DNA from: Syngnathus acus
Taxonomy: Eukaryota > Chordata > Actinopteri > Syngnathiformes > Syngnathidae
Length of the DNA stretch: 64,000 nucleotides
Reading direction: 5' to 3'
Assembly: GCF_901709675.1 (NCBI RefSeq)
Contig: NC_051107.1
Span: 3,598,001-3,662,000, forward strand
Under the pieces are notes generated by a model. It had not been told where the DNA came from. It searched no databases and saw nothing but the letters and a program-made list of their open reading frames with translations. Shown here one piece after another: positions 13,105 through 29,272 of this stretch. Positions within the stretch are counted from its first letter, which is position 1. Each line of letters opens with the position of its first letter. The position numbers were made by a program, and so were the translations under genes.

Positions 13105-16100
13105 TATTTGTAATATTGACGTATCAATTAAAAAAAAAAGACTTAATAAATAATACAATAAATTGTTAGGGCAATCCAACTGACATTTTGTGCAAGCCTT
13201 CTGCCACCTTGTGGCTCGTCGCGGCACTGCATGTGTCTACTAATACACCACTGCAATTGCAAAAATTCCTCCAAAGTCGTATTAATTATTGTTATATAAA
13301 TATTTAAATGAAAACGTGTGCTTAATTTAGGGTAGATAAAATATTTGTAACTTACTGCTGAATTTCCAACTACTTGCAATGCTTAGTGTCATTACAATGT
13401 ACACTTAATAATTTTTATTTTTTTTTTACTGACTAAAGCATTGCTTTTCAATGACTTTGTCAGTACATGCATAATAATCATTTAGATTTACTGGGCTTTT
13501 TATTTTTTTATCGTATGTCCAGAAGAGGGCGCAATTTCCCTTCATATGAACAAGCGGCAGCAAAGTGGAACAGTTTCCTTCCTATCATGGGCGGTCTGAC
13601 TCATTCACAATGCAAGAGGTTGTAGTAAAAGTGAGTCATCTTGAAACTATCCACATGTGTGGATTATTTCCATGGAAAACTCACATGACAGGAGGCTTTT
13701 AGTCCAGATTATGGGGCACGATGATCTGACCACGAGACGCTCAGACTATGGGATTAAACGGGGCGCTCCTGCAGGTTCAAGCACTCGGTCACGGCCGACG
13801 TGCACTTCCTGACCTCTGCGGTGCTCATCATTTGCAAATTGGGTGGTCACATAGCGAATGAGTTTTAAAGGTGGCCTCGCGTCAACTCGGTTAGCATATG
13901 CTTAAAAGCGTTTGCAAATGAATGATCACATGTTGAAAGTCAATGTTTGCCTCCTCTGCTTAGTCACACTTCCAGAAAAAGTCAACACTTGACACGTTAA
14001 AGAGACTGGAAAAGAGTTTTGTTGCTCTCATTTGCACGGACTTGCTAACGGCAAATGGTGTCAGAGAGAGTCGCACGCAGACTAAAAAAAAAAGGCTGTA
14101 AATATACTTCTTGAGCTATTTTTTTTTTAGAGAGCAGAAAATCACAAAACGCAGTGTCATCGCTGAAGTTTATTTGCTGCTCTGAGGCGGGTGGCGTGGG
14201 AAGAGTGGAGGTCAAGTCTGGTGCGGGAAAGGCCATTGTGGTGTCAAAACGTGAGCGATCCGCTTCAACAAATCACCGAGTGGTGTCAACAAGGCGCCAC
14301 GGCAGGAAGCCGTTTCGGATTGTCATCCTGACACAGTCTTTTCCTGTGTACTGTAAACTTTGGGAACTTCATAGTAGCGTCAGATTTTTCGCTAACATCA
14401 CAATGACTCTCATGTCTGGCTAGTTGAGCACCAAGAGACCAAATTTCACCCAGCCAGTTCAGCGAGCGAGCCGAAAATCCGAATTGAGCCTTGCGATTAA
14501 GATGCTGGCAAGCGGGACTGCGTGTTCTCGAAGTTGCGTAAGCTTATTAGTCGTCGACCTACAGAGTCAACAACGAGCCACTGTTTGTACACAGAGCAAC
14601 CAGGTGACACAATTGGCCTCGCGCTAGATTCGGACCTATGACATAAGCCAACCCGATTCACCCCGTCGTCCGAATTAGCATCCGTTAGTTAGCACAAGTT
14701 AGCAAAGAAATTAAAAAATGCATGGACCTTGGCCGCTTTGAGCAAAAGTTACGTTAGTACATTGGAGGCCTTTTTCCTCGACCGATCTTCGACCCTTCTG
14801 CAGAGGTCAGTGGAAGGGAAACTTTGTGCAAACCGCTCTTGCGTATACACACTTACAAAATTGCGACTGACTCACAATGGGAGCACAATGAGTGAACTTT
14901 CGATACTCTGAGGAAACCTCGTGCCTCTGCGTCCACAATGGAGCCAAATTCATTCCGGTGTTTTTCCCCTTCTCACTCAGATTGTCCCGTCCTAACTATA
15001 ACCATCATTTGTTTTTATGGCTTTATTGCTCCCGATATCCCCTAAAGCAACTTTCTGTTGTGACACTTCCGATTTGTCAGGCAAGTCCTGTTAACCATTG
15101 TTAAAGTCGGCTACCGAGCAATGTCGTAACGTTTAAGGAGTATTCTTCCGTTAACGAGAAATGTTTCATGATGTTAACGGCGTTTAAAAAAAACGTTAAA
15201 TAATTATGTTTTTATAATTCCGTGACCTCGTTAGTAAGGATTGGACAATGCTAGATTTTTTTTTTTCGTTTGTGGGACTTTGGATAAAAGTCCAACGTCT
15301 CACAAAAAATGTCACGTCACTTTACGAGTGGCTTTTATGGTCACAGAAGGAAGGAGATGAGTGTGACGACACTGAGTAGTTTCTCCCTTGTGTTGCAGGA
15401 AGTGTCATCATGGTGCCACAGCAACACACCTTCGAAACATCGGCCCATTTGTTCATCATTTTGGAACGTACGTGACCTTCCGCATGTCCATCTCTCCGGT
15501 TGGTTATTCCTGATGCGGGAATTGGGAACGAGGTGAGGTTAGGATCGAAGTTAAAGTGGATTCCACTTTTCCCTCTCTTCCTTCACCTTCTCATTTCCTT
15601 GTCCTCTTCACCACCCCTGATGTTAGCGTGTCCACAACAACCTATCCCATTAGCCCTATTAGCCGCGTAGAAACACAAGGTCAGGAGAATGTCAACATGA
15701 CACACAACAAAAAACTGTAGGGTGACTCATCAAGACGAGTATTGTGCCTTTTGTGTTGGACGCATAACTGCGCGGCGGAATGCCATAAAAGGCTCTTTTA
15801 TTTCCAAGCCGGTGCAATCGGGGATATTTAATCCCCTCCTCTCCATTCATGTTCGGCTTATCCTCTCCATTCACACGGAAATCTAGCTGTCAATACCCTG
15901 CGCACACAAAGAACGAGCAATTTGCACGAAGAGCGAAGCGAGGTAAAACTGGACATATTCAAACAGGCAACGTATTGTTCATAAGCATAATACAATTTAG
16001 ACTCTGTAGTTTTGTACTAATTTGAAACAATCTATATATTTTTTTATTATTTAGTTATTTTAGTTACTTAACCACAACAGGTATGATCAATAAAATAATA

Positions 16101-17189
16101 AACCGAAATTCATAATTGTTTTGGGAAGGAAGATGTCTTTTCATTCATATTATTTTTTTGTTTACTCTTGAATTGGATTGATCAAAAGAATGAATCACGT
16201 AGTCGCTCAAACCAGTTGAGCTTGTTCGGAGGCCAAGCGGCGCTTTCCCCGGTGGCCTTGAGCCAATAACCTTCACACGTGCCCTCGTCCGTATAATGTC
16301 GTAAAATTGTGAAACTCGTCGCGATGCGTTTGAAATAGGTCAAAAGAGTCGATTCGCGCTCGTGCGTTTGAGCCTGAAGTAATCTCGTCCACAAACGGGA
16401 CGCCGGGTCACATGCACGGCTAATAAGGAAGCGCTAATAAGATAACAGAAGCTGAGTCATGATAAAGAGCGGCAAGACCCGACCGTGTCCAATGTCGCAG
16501 TCTGCCGGAATTTGTCAAATGTCGTCGTCGTCGTGGGGCGGAACGCAAATAGAGGACGTTTGAGGTGCGGACACCTTCATGACTGGAACCCTCGGGGGGG
16601 ATTGAAAGCGCCGGCCCCTTCGTTAACGCGGCATTAAAGCTGCTATTTGCGGAGCGGGCGGCTTAGCGGCTCCACGTTTTACCGTTCAAAAGGCCTGACA
16701 CAGCAGCTCGCGCAACCACAGCAATGCGTGCCAACAAATTTGGACCCCGGAGAAGGACAAGCAAAGATACATTTTAGAAATGTACTCTCCCTTTCCAAAG
16801 ACATTTTCGGGGGGAAATTGCCGTTGCCTAATTTGCGGTACTTGTGAAATACTGGCGGCAACCCAAATGTTGGCGAGAAATGAGCCGCTGCAGTGATGTC
16901 ACCAAAAGTGTACGTGTGTACGAGTGCGTGCGCTTGAGGGACCTGATGGCGAGCACACAGACACCCAAATGCTCAGTCTGACCACAACTCACCACAAATG
17001 TTGACTTGTGTCTCTTTAGGTGTTGAGTGAGTAAGACGGAGACCCAAATAGGAGGCCAGGCACATTCTCAGCTCATCAGAGAGCCAAGTTATATTTATAG
17101 CCAACTGGCATTAACACCAATATCAGTAAGGAGGGGGTGGGGGGTCGGAATCCAAATTGTTCTGCACAGTGGACATAAATAAACATCAC
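13105..17189. other. Intergenic, no gene seen (adjacent to pfkfb3 3' end)
   Basis: No gene is visible. CTCF-like motifs occur at 13201-13214 (minus orientation) and 13519-13533. The right part probably grades into sequence downstream of the pfkfb3 polyadenylation site. Confidence 0.55.
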
Positions 17190-18331
17190 CTTGAATTAGT
17201 CGTTTTTATTATCCATTGCCTGCAACATGGTCCTGAATTGCGTCAGTCATTTTATCAGAAGACAAGGTGGCTGACTCACAATAGAAGAAAATACACCAAA
17301 ATATTTTGAGTTGTTTTATTGGTCCAGCAGATGCAAAATCAAGTACAACATACTGTCCTTGCCTGCATAGTAGGCCCCTCCTCCCTTTTGTGTGTGCCAA
17401 AAACTACATAGAAAATAAATAGAGAATATAATAAAATTGGAATAAAAAAAAAGAGAAACACTTCAAGTAGATTGTACTAACATGCCAACGGTGAGAAGCA
17501 GTTTCTTCCTATACACAAACCCCGCTTGCTCTTTAAGTTCCGCCACATTAGTACAAAAAAAAGACATATTTTCATTCAAACCTTCCAAGAGAGTCAACAT
17601 CCGTCTCCACTTATTCATATTTACAAAGATATTATTAACAGCACGCTTTGTTATCAGAAAAATAGAGGTGCTTCTATTCGTGCGGCGGACAAAGACAGTC
17701 ACGAAAATAACCTTTGCCCCAAGAGTGACAAGACCCTGTTTGAGTCGGCGTGTTCGCGAAATCGTCCAATGTGCGACGATACGAAATGTGGAAAACGGAA
17801 CCAGGCGAAGCAACAAGCGCTAACAGGCACTCTACGGCAAGAACGACCTCCGTTTAAAATCAAGCGGCTTGTGTTGAAGCACATTCAGGAATGAACAAAA
17901 ATCTCGAAATGCGTCCCAAATGTGCAAAATCATTCAACAATTTGGCTCCGCCTTGACACCCACATAAAAAAAAAAAAGGTGAAAAAAGTCCAGTGTAAAA
18001 TAAATACAATTCAGTGAACGTCTCCAGTGTGAACGACGGCAAGACTGACTTTTAAATCCCCCCCCCCCCCGTAGGAAAATCTTGAAGGAAGGCATGAAAA
18101 GTGACAATGTTTTGCTTCTTTGGATAAGGAAAAAAAACTGAAATAAAAATCACTCCCCTCTTTTTTTTTAAAGATTTAAAATATACCAATGTGAGAGAGG
18201 GGGGGGGGGGGGGAAATGATGTCATCTTTTCCATGTAAAAAGGCTTTTTGTAGAATAACTTTCATTGTGTCAAGACATTGAGTGAAGGGCGGCGGGTGCC
18301 GCGTCGACGCTTCATTGCGACCGGCAGGGCG
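17190..18331 (-). other. pfkfb3: Probable pfkfb3 3' untranslated region
   Basis: This lies directly after the pfkfb3 stop codon (18332-18334, minus strand). It has no convincing reading frame and contains AATAAA-type polyadenylation signals on the minus strand, seen as TTTATT near 17204-17209 and 17315-17320. Its left end is an estimate. A poly(C) tract at about 18059-18070 and a poly(G) tract at about 18199-18212 lie within it. Confidence 0.45.
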
Positions 18332-22345
<4,014 letters not shown>

Positions 22346-22542
22346 TCCTTGAAGACTTGGAAAAGCTGCACACAATAAGTGGGAAGCACGGCGATTCTAA
22401 CACACCCACACAAAAAAATAAAAAAAAATAAAAATGAAGCGTTGTAAGTTTTGCCTGAGCAAGAAAAACAATCCGCTAGTGACGGTAGAGGCCGCTTGGA
22501 GCGTTGAGTAGAGCTAATCTGCCGGTCTGCGGCGTCGATCCG

Positions 22543-22551
22543 CTATTTAAG
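22543..22551 (-). promoter_or_regulatory. pfkfb3: TATA-like element upstream of pfkfb3 (tentative)
   Basis: On the minus strand this reads CTTAAATAG, about 200 bp upstream of the pfkfb3 start codon, in GC-richer sequence. The spacing would suit a TATA-like box with a short 5' UTR. It is a motif match only. Confidence 0.3.
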
Positions 22552-23401
22552 CCTGCCTGGTGGAGAGGCAACGTGACTGGGATGACGACACAAACGGTGG
22601 CGTCATGAGCGATGGGGGGGCAGTAGCACCACCTTGCGGACATTATGGTCATTACGACGAGAACACTAGTGGCTCAAAAATAGTATTTTAAATGATGGGA
22701 CAAGCCGAAAGTCCGATAAATCTCACGAGTCACTTAATAGTAGGAATGTAAATAATAATGAGTAAAGTTGCTTTAGCTTTAATTATCTGTCAAGGAATGT
22801 TTGGTGAGCTTGTAAGGCTTGAGCGAGTTACTCATTTCAAAACTATAGTAAAAATGTAAGCACATTTCTTATTATGTAATTATGTCCTGCTCTATTTTTA
22901 GTTGTTTTCCCCCACACCTTGGACTTCCCAAGTGAAACGTGAAGATTGTCACTCGTCTACTGCTCAGGCTTGCACCACTTAGTCATCGTGGATGTAGTTA
23001 CACATATTACACATACCAGTTCTGTACAAGCCTCAGGACACAAAATCTCCCATGGCGTAAACATGTTTTTATTATTACAAATTAAGGACATACGAACTCA
23101 GGAGATGTTCACTGGCAGATTAAATGTTTTTGTTTTCTGGAGGTAAAACCAATGAAATGTTCATTGCGTCATTCGTGGCTACACAAAAAAAACATTAATG
23201 ACGTGAGCTAAGTGTATTTGGCAAATGTGTTTGTCTTTTCAGAAAAGGAGCTTCGATGTGTACTGCGCAGGAAGTGCCGGTTAACTTCTCACTCAGGTTT
23301 GTCACTTTGTTTACATTGAAAGAGCAAAATGAATAAAAGAGTGAAACATCCCTCACGGGTTACTCTTCGTTTCACCATCCAATTTGTTTCTGAATGATGA
23401 A

Positions 23402-23441
23402 ATCTGCTCCTGACTGATGTCATCTGCTCCTGACTGATGTC
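23402..23441. repeat. 20-bp tandem duplication
   Basis: The unit starting ATCTGCTCCTGACTGATGTC occurs twice in direct succession (23402-23421 and 23422-23441), just downstream of rbm17. It is a simple recent duplication. Confidence 0.85.
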
Positions 23442-23797
23442 TTGCCAGACAAAAGCCCCGAGAGGAGCGCTTACATAAGTTGGGAATGAGGCTGAGGCTC
23501 TGTCCCATAATGGACTTGGGGCGAAGTTAAAATTCTCTGCCCTCTGGAGACACCACTGTGAGACAAAATTGCAGCAGGGAAAGTAGGTTCTCCTAAAAAA
23601 TGTCATCTCATGAACTCAACTTTGCAAGACAAAATAAAAATGAATTTTAGTCCTTTATTATTTAGAGACAAAAGGTATTTTCCATCTCAGAACTATGACC
23701 CAAAAAAAAAAAAATTGAAACTACACACAATTCATACAACAGATGAGGAAAATAGAAAACAGGTGTATTTACATGACAGGAGACGACGACCTGGTGA

Positions 23798-26700
23798 CTA
23801 CTCGCCCAGGTTAAAAACCCGAAATTTGTCTTGATCGTAGAAGCAGGCCTTGACGACCCGCCCGCCGAAATAACGTCCGTTCAGATCCACCACAGCTGCG
23901 GAAGACAGAAGGCAACAGTCAAACCGTGTCAAGGTAAATAAATCTATCTAAATACACCGAAAGAATGGCAACAAAAAGTGGTTCAATACAGATGAGGTTC
24001 AGATTATCCTTATACCGCGTCATTTAAAAAAATAAATAAAATTCCCCGCATGTCCTGCTTTGCCCGTATTGTGATGTAAGCCCAATTCCGCTGGGAGACT
24101 GGACTAGGTTGCTGGGCCACATCTGATATAACACCACAGGGAGCCCCGTCACACCTTTGTTTCCAATCTGGGCCAACCCAATTAGAAAGCAACACACTTT
24201 CACCCCACTATAATTGAGAAGTTATGCAAAAGACGTAGCAGAGATGACGAAATGCCATACAAACCTTTAATGGCCGACTCCACTCTTTCAAACTCCAGAA
24301 ATATTCTGACCGCTTCGTCATCGGGCACTTCGGCGATCTGTGGAAAAAAAAAAAGGCGCGTTTAGGCTGGGTTGAACCAACGACGGTCCCTATTCAACCT
24401 TTTGCCGCTCACCTCGAAGATGACGCATTTAATGACTTTGCCGTATTTCTCGCACTCTTCTTTGGTCTCGCCCTCCAAGTCTTCGTCCACCTCTCCTCGG
24501 CCCACCATGTTCTAAAAACGGGCCCAAACGTTTAGCAAAACCCAACGGCTCACCAAAACGAGTCCTTAACGATTTTCAGGGAAATTTCGTAACAGTTTAA
24601 TATGACAGGCGTACCCTCAGTAGGACCACCTTGGTGGGATTTTTGAGAATCTCTGTCAGCGGGTTTGCATCAGCCTTCTTGGAATCCACTAGAATGGAAT
24701 AAAAAACATTTACTAACTCCTGCATGGAGCAACCGAAAGGCTGATAACAAAACAAAAAAAAACTCTGTATTGTATCAAATTGTATTGTTCAAGTGTGGGC
24801 GTGTAACTCAGTACAATTGTAATTTCATCTGGAGAACTTTCTATGGAGTTCGTGTGGTATCATTTTTTCCCCCGTCATGTTTTGTAATACTTTTTTTTTT
24901 TTTTCTCCTCTCCAAGAACATTACACAAAAGCAACAGTGCAGTGCAGATCACCTTACACCTGAACATATCGTATTAATAAAAGAAATAAGCAGCTGTGAC
25001 CTGAGCCCCAAAACGAAGAACAGAACGGCAACTGGGTGGTCCCACCTGCTCCTCCGGGAGTCTCGGGAGCAACTGGCGCTGGAGCCCCTGCTGCTCGGGC
25101 GACACCACAAAGTAGAAGCATTCAGAAGATGTTCAAACTCAAGCGTATCAGTGCATCAAAATCCTTCTTACGTTTTTCCGCCAAGTCCCCGATGATAATC
25201 TTGCCACCTCTTTTGCTCGTCTTTTCCACAGACAGCGCCGTGCTCAGCCCCTGCTCGTGCTTGCCTAGGCCTTGGCCCTCCTTGAAGCCGTACTTCTGCA
25301 TGATTTTGTGAGCCACGGTACCCCTGCAGGAACAGGTACATTCAGTGAGACAACGTGTATGTCGTGTACCAATGCAGTAAAAGGATTTGTCGGACTCACC
25401 CCATGTTGGCCAGGAAGGAACTGGTTGGTCCGGGTGGGGAACGCGGCCGCTCCGAGTCCTCGTACATGGGCGGAGGGATGGCGGCCTTTGAGCCTCTGCT
25501 TGGACGAGCTTCGTCCTCGTATGGGTATGCCGAAGAACCTTGTTCATTTAAATCAGGGAAGTGCAACTTAAATGATGGAGGGGGGGGGGGGGGCACAATT
25601 TTTCACCACTGCTACTAACATTTTTTAATGAATCAAGGAGCCACTCAGAGTGTGGTCCCACCAGTTACCCATCCCTGAATAAATTTCAGGAGATTGATGA
25701 AGTTGATATCGTGCGTTAATGCTGACAATGCCTCCCTCTGCTGGACAAACAGTGCTATTACAACACAGGGTCCGATTTCCTTGTCAATGTTCAAGCTGTT
25801 GCAAATGACCACTAAACTATGATTCTTTTAACCAGGTAGTCTATGATAGGCCACAGGGGATGTCACACTCACCATCTCTGTCCACAAGTGATGAAGGCGG
25901 AGCAATGGCAGCACCACCCATACCTGAGGAAGCGGACACACAAAAACAAACAGTAAGTCTACTTTATTCCTAAACAAAAAGATGTTTGTTTTTTTAAATG
26001 TCCAAGTCGTATGCATGAGGTAATACAAGCAAAACACGCGCTCACTTCGTTTTCGCCGCTCCTTCTCATAATCTTCGTCTTCATCAGAGTCCTCCTCTGC
26101 TGCTGGGAATCTCGAGAAGCCGCTTGGGGCTCCTCCTTCATGTCTGTCTTTCCTTTTCCTAGTGGGATAAATGAAATAGTGTGACGGAACTACCCCCAAA
26201 AAATCTTGTGAACAGATTTTGTACTGTCTTTAGTCTACTTTTCTCTGTCCTCAATCTCCTTCTGGCGTTCCTGCTCCCTCTGCCGCTGTCTTTCCTCCCT
26301 GTGCCGCTTCAACACCTTCTCATAGTCGTTGGGAAACATGGGGTCGTACTCGTCGGCAAGCGGGATCAGCACATCTCCAGAGGAGAAGCCGGCGGGGGCG
26401 GTCTCCTGTAATGTTTAGCGTAGCTTCAATGGGGATCTTTACCATTTAAGTCAAAGGTGATCGGACCTTGACTGCAGCAGCGACAATTGGAGGAGTGTCT
26501 GGGATTTGTCTGTCTTCAACGGCGGGGCCGCCTCGCTTTAGATCGATGACGGGAGCCAAAACATTAGTTTGCTTCGTCCGATGCGTCTGCACACACATGG
26601 AAAAAAAAATTCCGACACATTGATAAATAAATACCAGAGATACCTGGGCTTTAGTTTAAACCACACCAATTGCTTGTCCGTACCTTAGCTTGGGTCAGAG

Positions 26701-26806
26701 TTGCCTTCTTCACCTTCAGCTGGGACTGCAGCAGCTTGAAGTTTTTGGACCATCCTTCGGTCTTGGTGTCACTTGCACCCACGCCGAGGTCATCATACAG
26801 CGACAT
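23798..26806 (-). CDS. rbm17: RNA-binding motif protein 17 (splicing factor SPF45)
   Basis: RBM17/SPF45 is a U2-associated splicing factor that acts in 3' splice-site selection and alternative splicing. Coding exons on the minus strand are 26684-26806, 26467-26586, 26239-26405, 26046-26158, 25873-25923, 25400-25538, 25172-25323, 24615-24688, 24413-24511, 24265-24337 and 23798-23895. They sum to 1209 bp, giving 402 residues against 401 in human. The protein starts MSLYDDLGV, has the charged middle region with DSDEDEDY, the G-patch (GTVAHKIMQKYGFKEGQGLGKHEQGLS), and a C-terminal RRM of the UHM type ending in GGRVVKACFYDQDKFRV with the RYF motif. All introns are GT-AG. A splice acceptor (CTCTCAG) just upstream of the start codon indicates a noncoding first exon. 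There are no frame breaks. Confidence 0.97.
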
Positions 26807-26814
26807 TGCTGTTA

Positions 26815-27434
26815 CCTGAGAGAGATGGTCGCCAGCAACGAACAGGTCAGGTTTGTAACAGAGCGGCCACGACAAATAGCTCATGTTAGCTGAATACAGT
26901 TCGTTACAGTGGCCTTTCCCTACCGCGTAGCAATTCTGTCGAAATACAGTTTGTAACGAATGTTAAACCTACCGTTTTGGAGTTAAGTCGATATGAATTG
27001 AATGAATTGATTTCTTTTAGATGCACATTGAACAAAAAGGCATGTTCTTGCAAGACGGAAGCAAAAACCGAGCGCGTCAGTCAACAACACTCCGTGACGT
27101 CTTTTTTTTTTCTTTACTTGTCGCGCCACCTAGCGGCCGGATGACCCCGGTTGAGCCACAACGGTGCTTGATATGTTGCTTGATGATATCGACGTTTTGC
27201 AATTTCTATAACACATTTTTTGTTTGATACAAGGCTTGTCGTGTTTGCATGTGTTTTTGTCGAACCGGAAACTACGGCAGATGATTTTTGGGACGTGGGA
27301 CTACAAACATGGCGGACCGCACAATCAGCTGATGTCAGAATCTAGGCGGCTCCGCACTGTCGTGGGAGACTCATAGCGAAAGTTAATACGAGCATGGGTA
27401 CTCCGCAGCCAAACTCGCTCGTAAATTCTGTCGG
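26815..27434. promoter_or_regulatory. Shared head-to-head region of rbm17 and il15ra
   Basis: The two genes diverge from this roughly 620-bp interval, which must contain both promoters and the rbm17 noncoding exon. Motif-level candidates are a CTCF-like site at 27122-27136 (minus orientation CCGCTAGGTGGCGCG), an ETS site CCGGAA at 27265-27270, and a YY1-like CAAACATGGCGG at 27304-27315. The transcription start sites cannot be placed from sequence alone. Confidence 0.5.
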
Positions 27435-29272
27435 ATGGCTTTGGGCTTTGGACTTCTGCTTGTAGTTTGCGTCGTGGCGGGCAAAGCGCGCTGCTCCGAC
27501 AGCGGTAAGAACTTTAATAATAATTCATTAAATTTGTAGAGCGCTTTTCAAAAACCCAAAGGCGCAAAAACTATAAACCATCTACGCTCACACTTGTTTA
27601 TAGCTCTCTCTATATATATAGTCTTTGTCAAACATTATTTGTATAGATATTAATCGCTGTTTTTACTTCATTCTTATTCCTATGTAAATTATATGGATCT
27701 TACCGATGCCCAATAACAAACAAAAGTGTCAAAAGTCATATATCTATAACCAGTGTTGAGTTTAATGATCATAATTATTGTTATTGATCCTGGACAGATC
27801 TACAGTATGTGCACCCTCACTAACCGATTGGGATTTTGTGACAAAAATTTATCGAGCCGTAATTTAAAGAGTGGCCAATTAATACTTTGTTCATCATTGT
27901 ATGAAATTAGTTTGACTGTTGTGCCTTGATGAATTGTGATTTTGTTTATTTGGGAAGTTTTTGTGGCTTAATTACAAAAGGGTGTCCCCGCTTACAATGG
28001 AATAAGGCTTCCATTATTTTTTTACATTTTTTGTTTCACTCATATGTTGTGTAACACACTCGGAACTCTTAATTGTATAATTTTGCGTGAGTGACATTGT
28101 CAAAAATCCAGTTAAACCCGTTGACGACCAATTTTAGCGCATACTTTATTTGTTTTTTATCTTCCTGGTTCAGTTGCGGTTTCCTTCATAATTACTCTGA
28201 GTGCTTATTAATTGCATAACAACCGAGCTCGACGATTGACTGTCAGCCCTGTGCCTCCAGGCCAAAGTGAATGCCCGTGCTCGGGAATCCCTCGTTGGCC
28301 TCAGACCCAGCCTCCGCCGCAAGACTGCCACCAGCTCAACCGAACTTTCCGCTACATCTGCCGCAAAGGTTACCTGAGAACGGCGGGCACGTCCAACCTC
28401 ATCAGATGCAAAGCCGGCAGTTGGTCCTCTCCCAACCTCGTATGCAAACGTAAGTCTTGAAATAAATCACCTCGCCGACGAGCAGCTTACAGGATGCACG
28501 ACTTGATTGTGTTTCCAGGGGACCCCAGAGGAGGCGCATCCGACGACACCGAGGCAGGTGAGAGGCGCGCCGAGCTCGTAGCGTCGTATTCCGAAAAGGC
28601 TCTAAATGCCGCCAAATGTGCCTGACGCTCCCTCCACGTGTCCATACTGCAGAAGCCGCCACCACCAGCGTGGAGAAACACCGAAATATATCGGAGCCCG
28701 CCGACTCGCTCATCAATGATACCAGCAGCGACGCTTCTCTTTGGCAAACCAACTCCTCCTTGGGTGGTGAGTTTTCTCTCTATTGTTGTTATTGTTCCCA
28801 AGTTGGCATTCGATCGCTAGCGATAGAAACTTCGCTCTGTCAGCTGCTCTTTAATGTAAGATTGTGAAAACTGGTTTGCGGATAGTTACAATTCTCACGC
28901 CTGTTTGAGGAAGCCAAAGAAAAACTGAACACTGTCCTTTGGACTCTGCTTTTACAGACTTATTTATTGTCTCAATATTTGGTTGTAAACTATTTCTAAT
29001 CAGTCCTTCTCATTGGCAGGACCTGGAATCACCACAATAGCCGTCGTTGGCGTTTTGGTAGCCATCGTGGTGGCGCTCATTGGAATCGGCCTCCTTTGTA
29101 AAATGTAAGCCGAGGGAGTAACGTTTTCAGCAACTTTGAATGCCTTGCCGAGCCGTCTTATCCTACGAAATCTTCACTAATGGTATTCCTCTTTGTCAGG
29201 AAACGAGCGCGAACCAGCGATTCGCCGCAGATGGCACCAGAAGACATTCCTTTGAATGAAGCTACGTCATAG
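27435..29272 (+). CDS. il15ra: Interleukin-15 receptor alpha-like (IL15RA/IL2RA family, single sushi domain)
   Basis: This is a small type I membrane receptor predicted to bind IL-15/IL-2-type cytokine for cis or trans presentation. Exons are 27435-27504, 28261-28449, 28519-28557, 28653-28766, 29020-29104 and 29200-29272, summing to 570 bp (189 residues). Exon 1 encodes a signal peptide (MALGFGLLLVVCVVAG). Exon 2 encodes one sushi/CCP module with YIC, the AGTSNLI segment typical of IL15RA, a tryptophan, and VCKRDP at its end as in the mammalian receptor. Exons 3-4 form a Ser/Thr/Asn-rich stalk with several N-glycosylation sequons (NRT in the sushi domain, NIS, NDT and NSS in the stalk). Exon 5 is the transmembrane helix (TTIAVVGVLVAIVVALIGIG). 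The tail is short and basic then acidic, ending LNEATS. Position between rbm17 and fbh1 on the opposite strand matches mammalian IL2RA/IL15RA. It could equally be called a CD25-like gene. Confidence 0.85.
27515..27570. repeat. Possible dispersed fish repeat in il15ra intron 1
   Basis: The stretch TTTGTAGAGCGCTTTTCAAA followed by AACCCAAAGGCGC resembles a sequence I recall seeing dispersed in percomorph genomes (a GCGCTTTTCAAAAACCCAAAG-like core). It starts just after exon 1. Family assignment needs a repeat-library search. Confidence 0.3.

Larger units (their letters stand above)
22346..23653. other. pfkfb3 5' region and pfkfb3-rbm17 spacer
   Basis: The interval holds the 5' UTR and probable promoter of pfkfb3 at its left and the downstream end of rbm17 at its right. 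A 20-bp direct duplication sits at 23402-23441. No additional gene is seen. The TTTATT at 23654-23659 is the likely rbm17 polyadenylation signal (AATAAA on the minus strand). Confidence 0.5.

Noticed and set aside
23394-23441. C/D-box snoRNA-like ATGATGA and CTGA motifs
   Set aside because: The C and D boxes are only about 10 bases apart and lie in a 20-bp tandem duplication, with no terminal stem or guide space.
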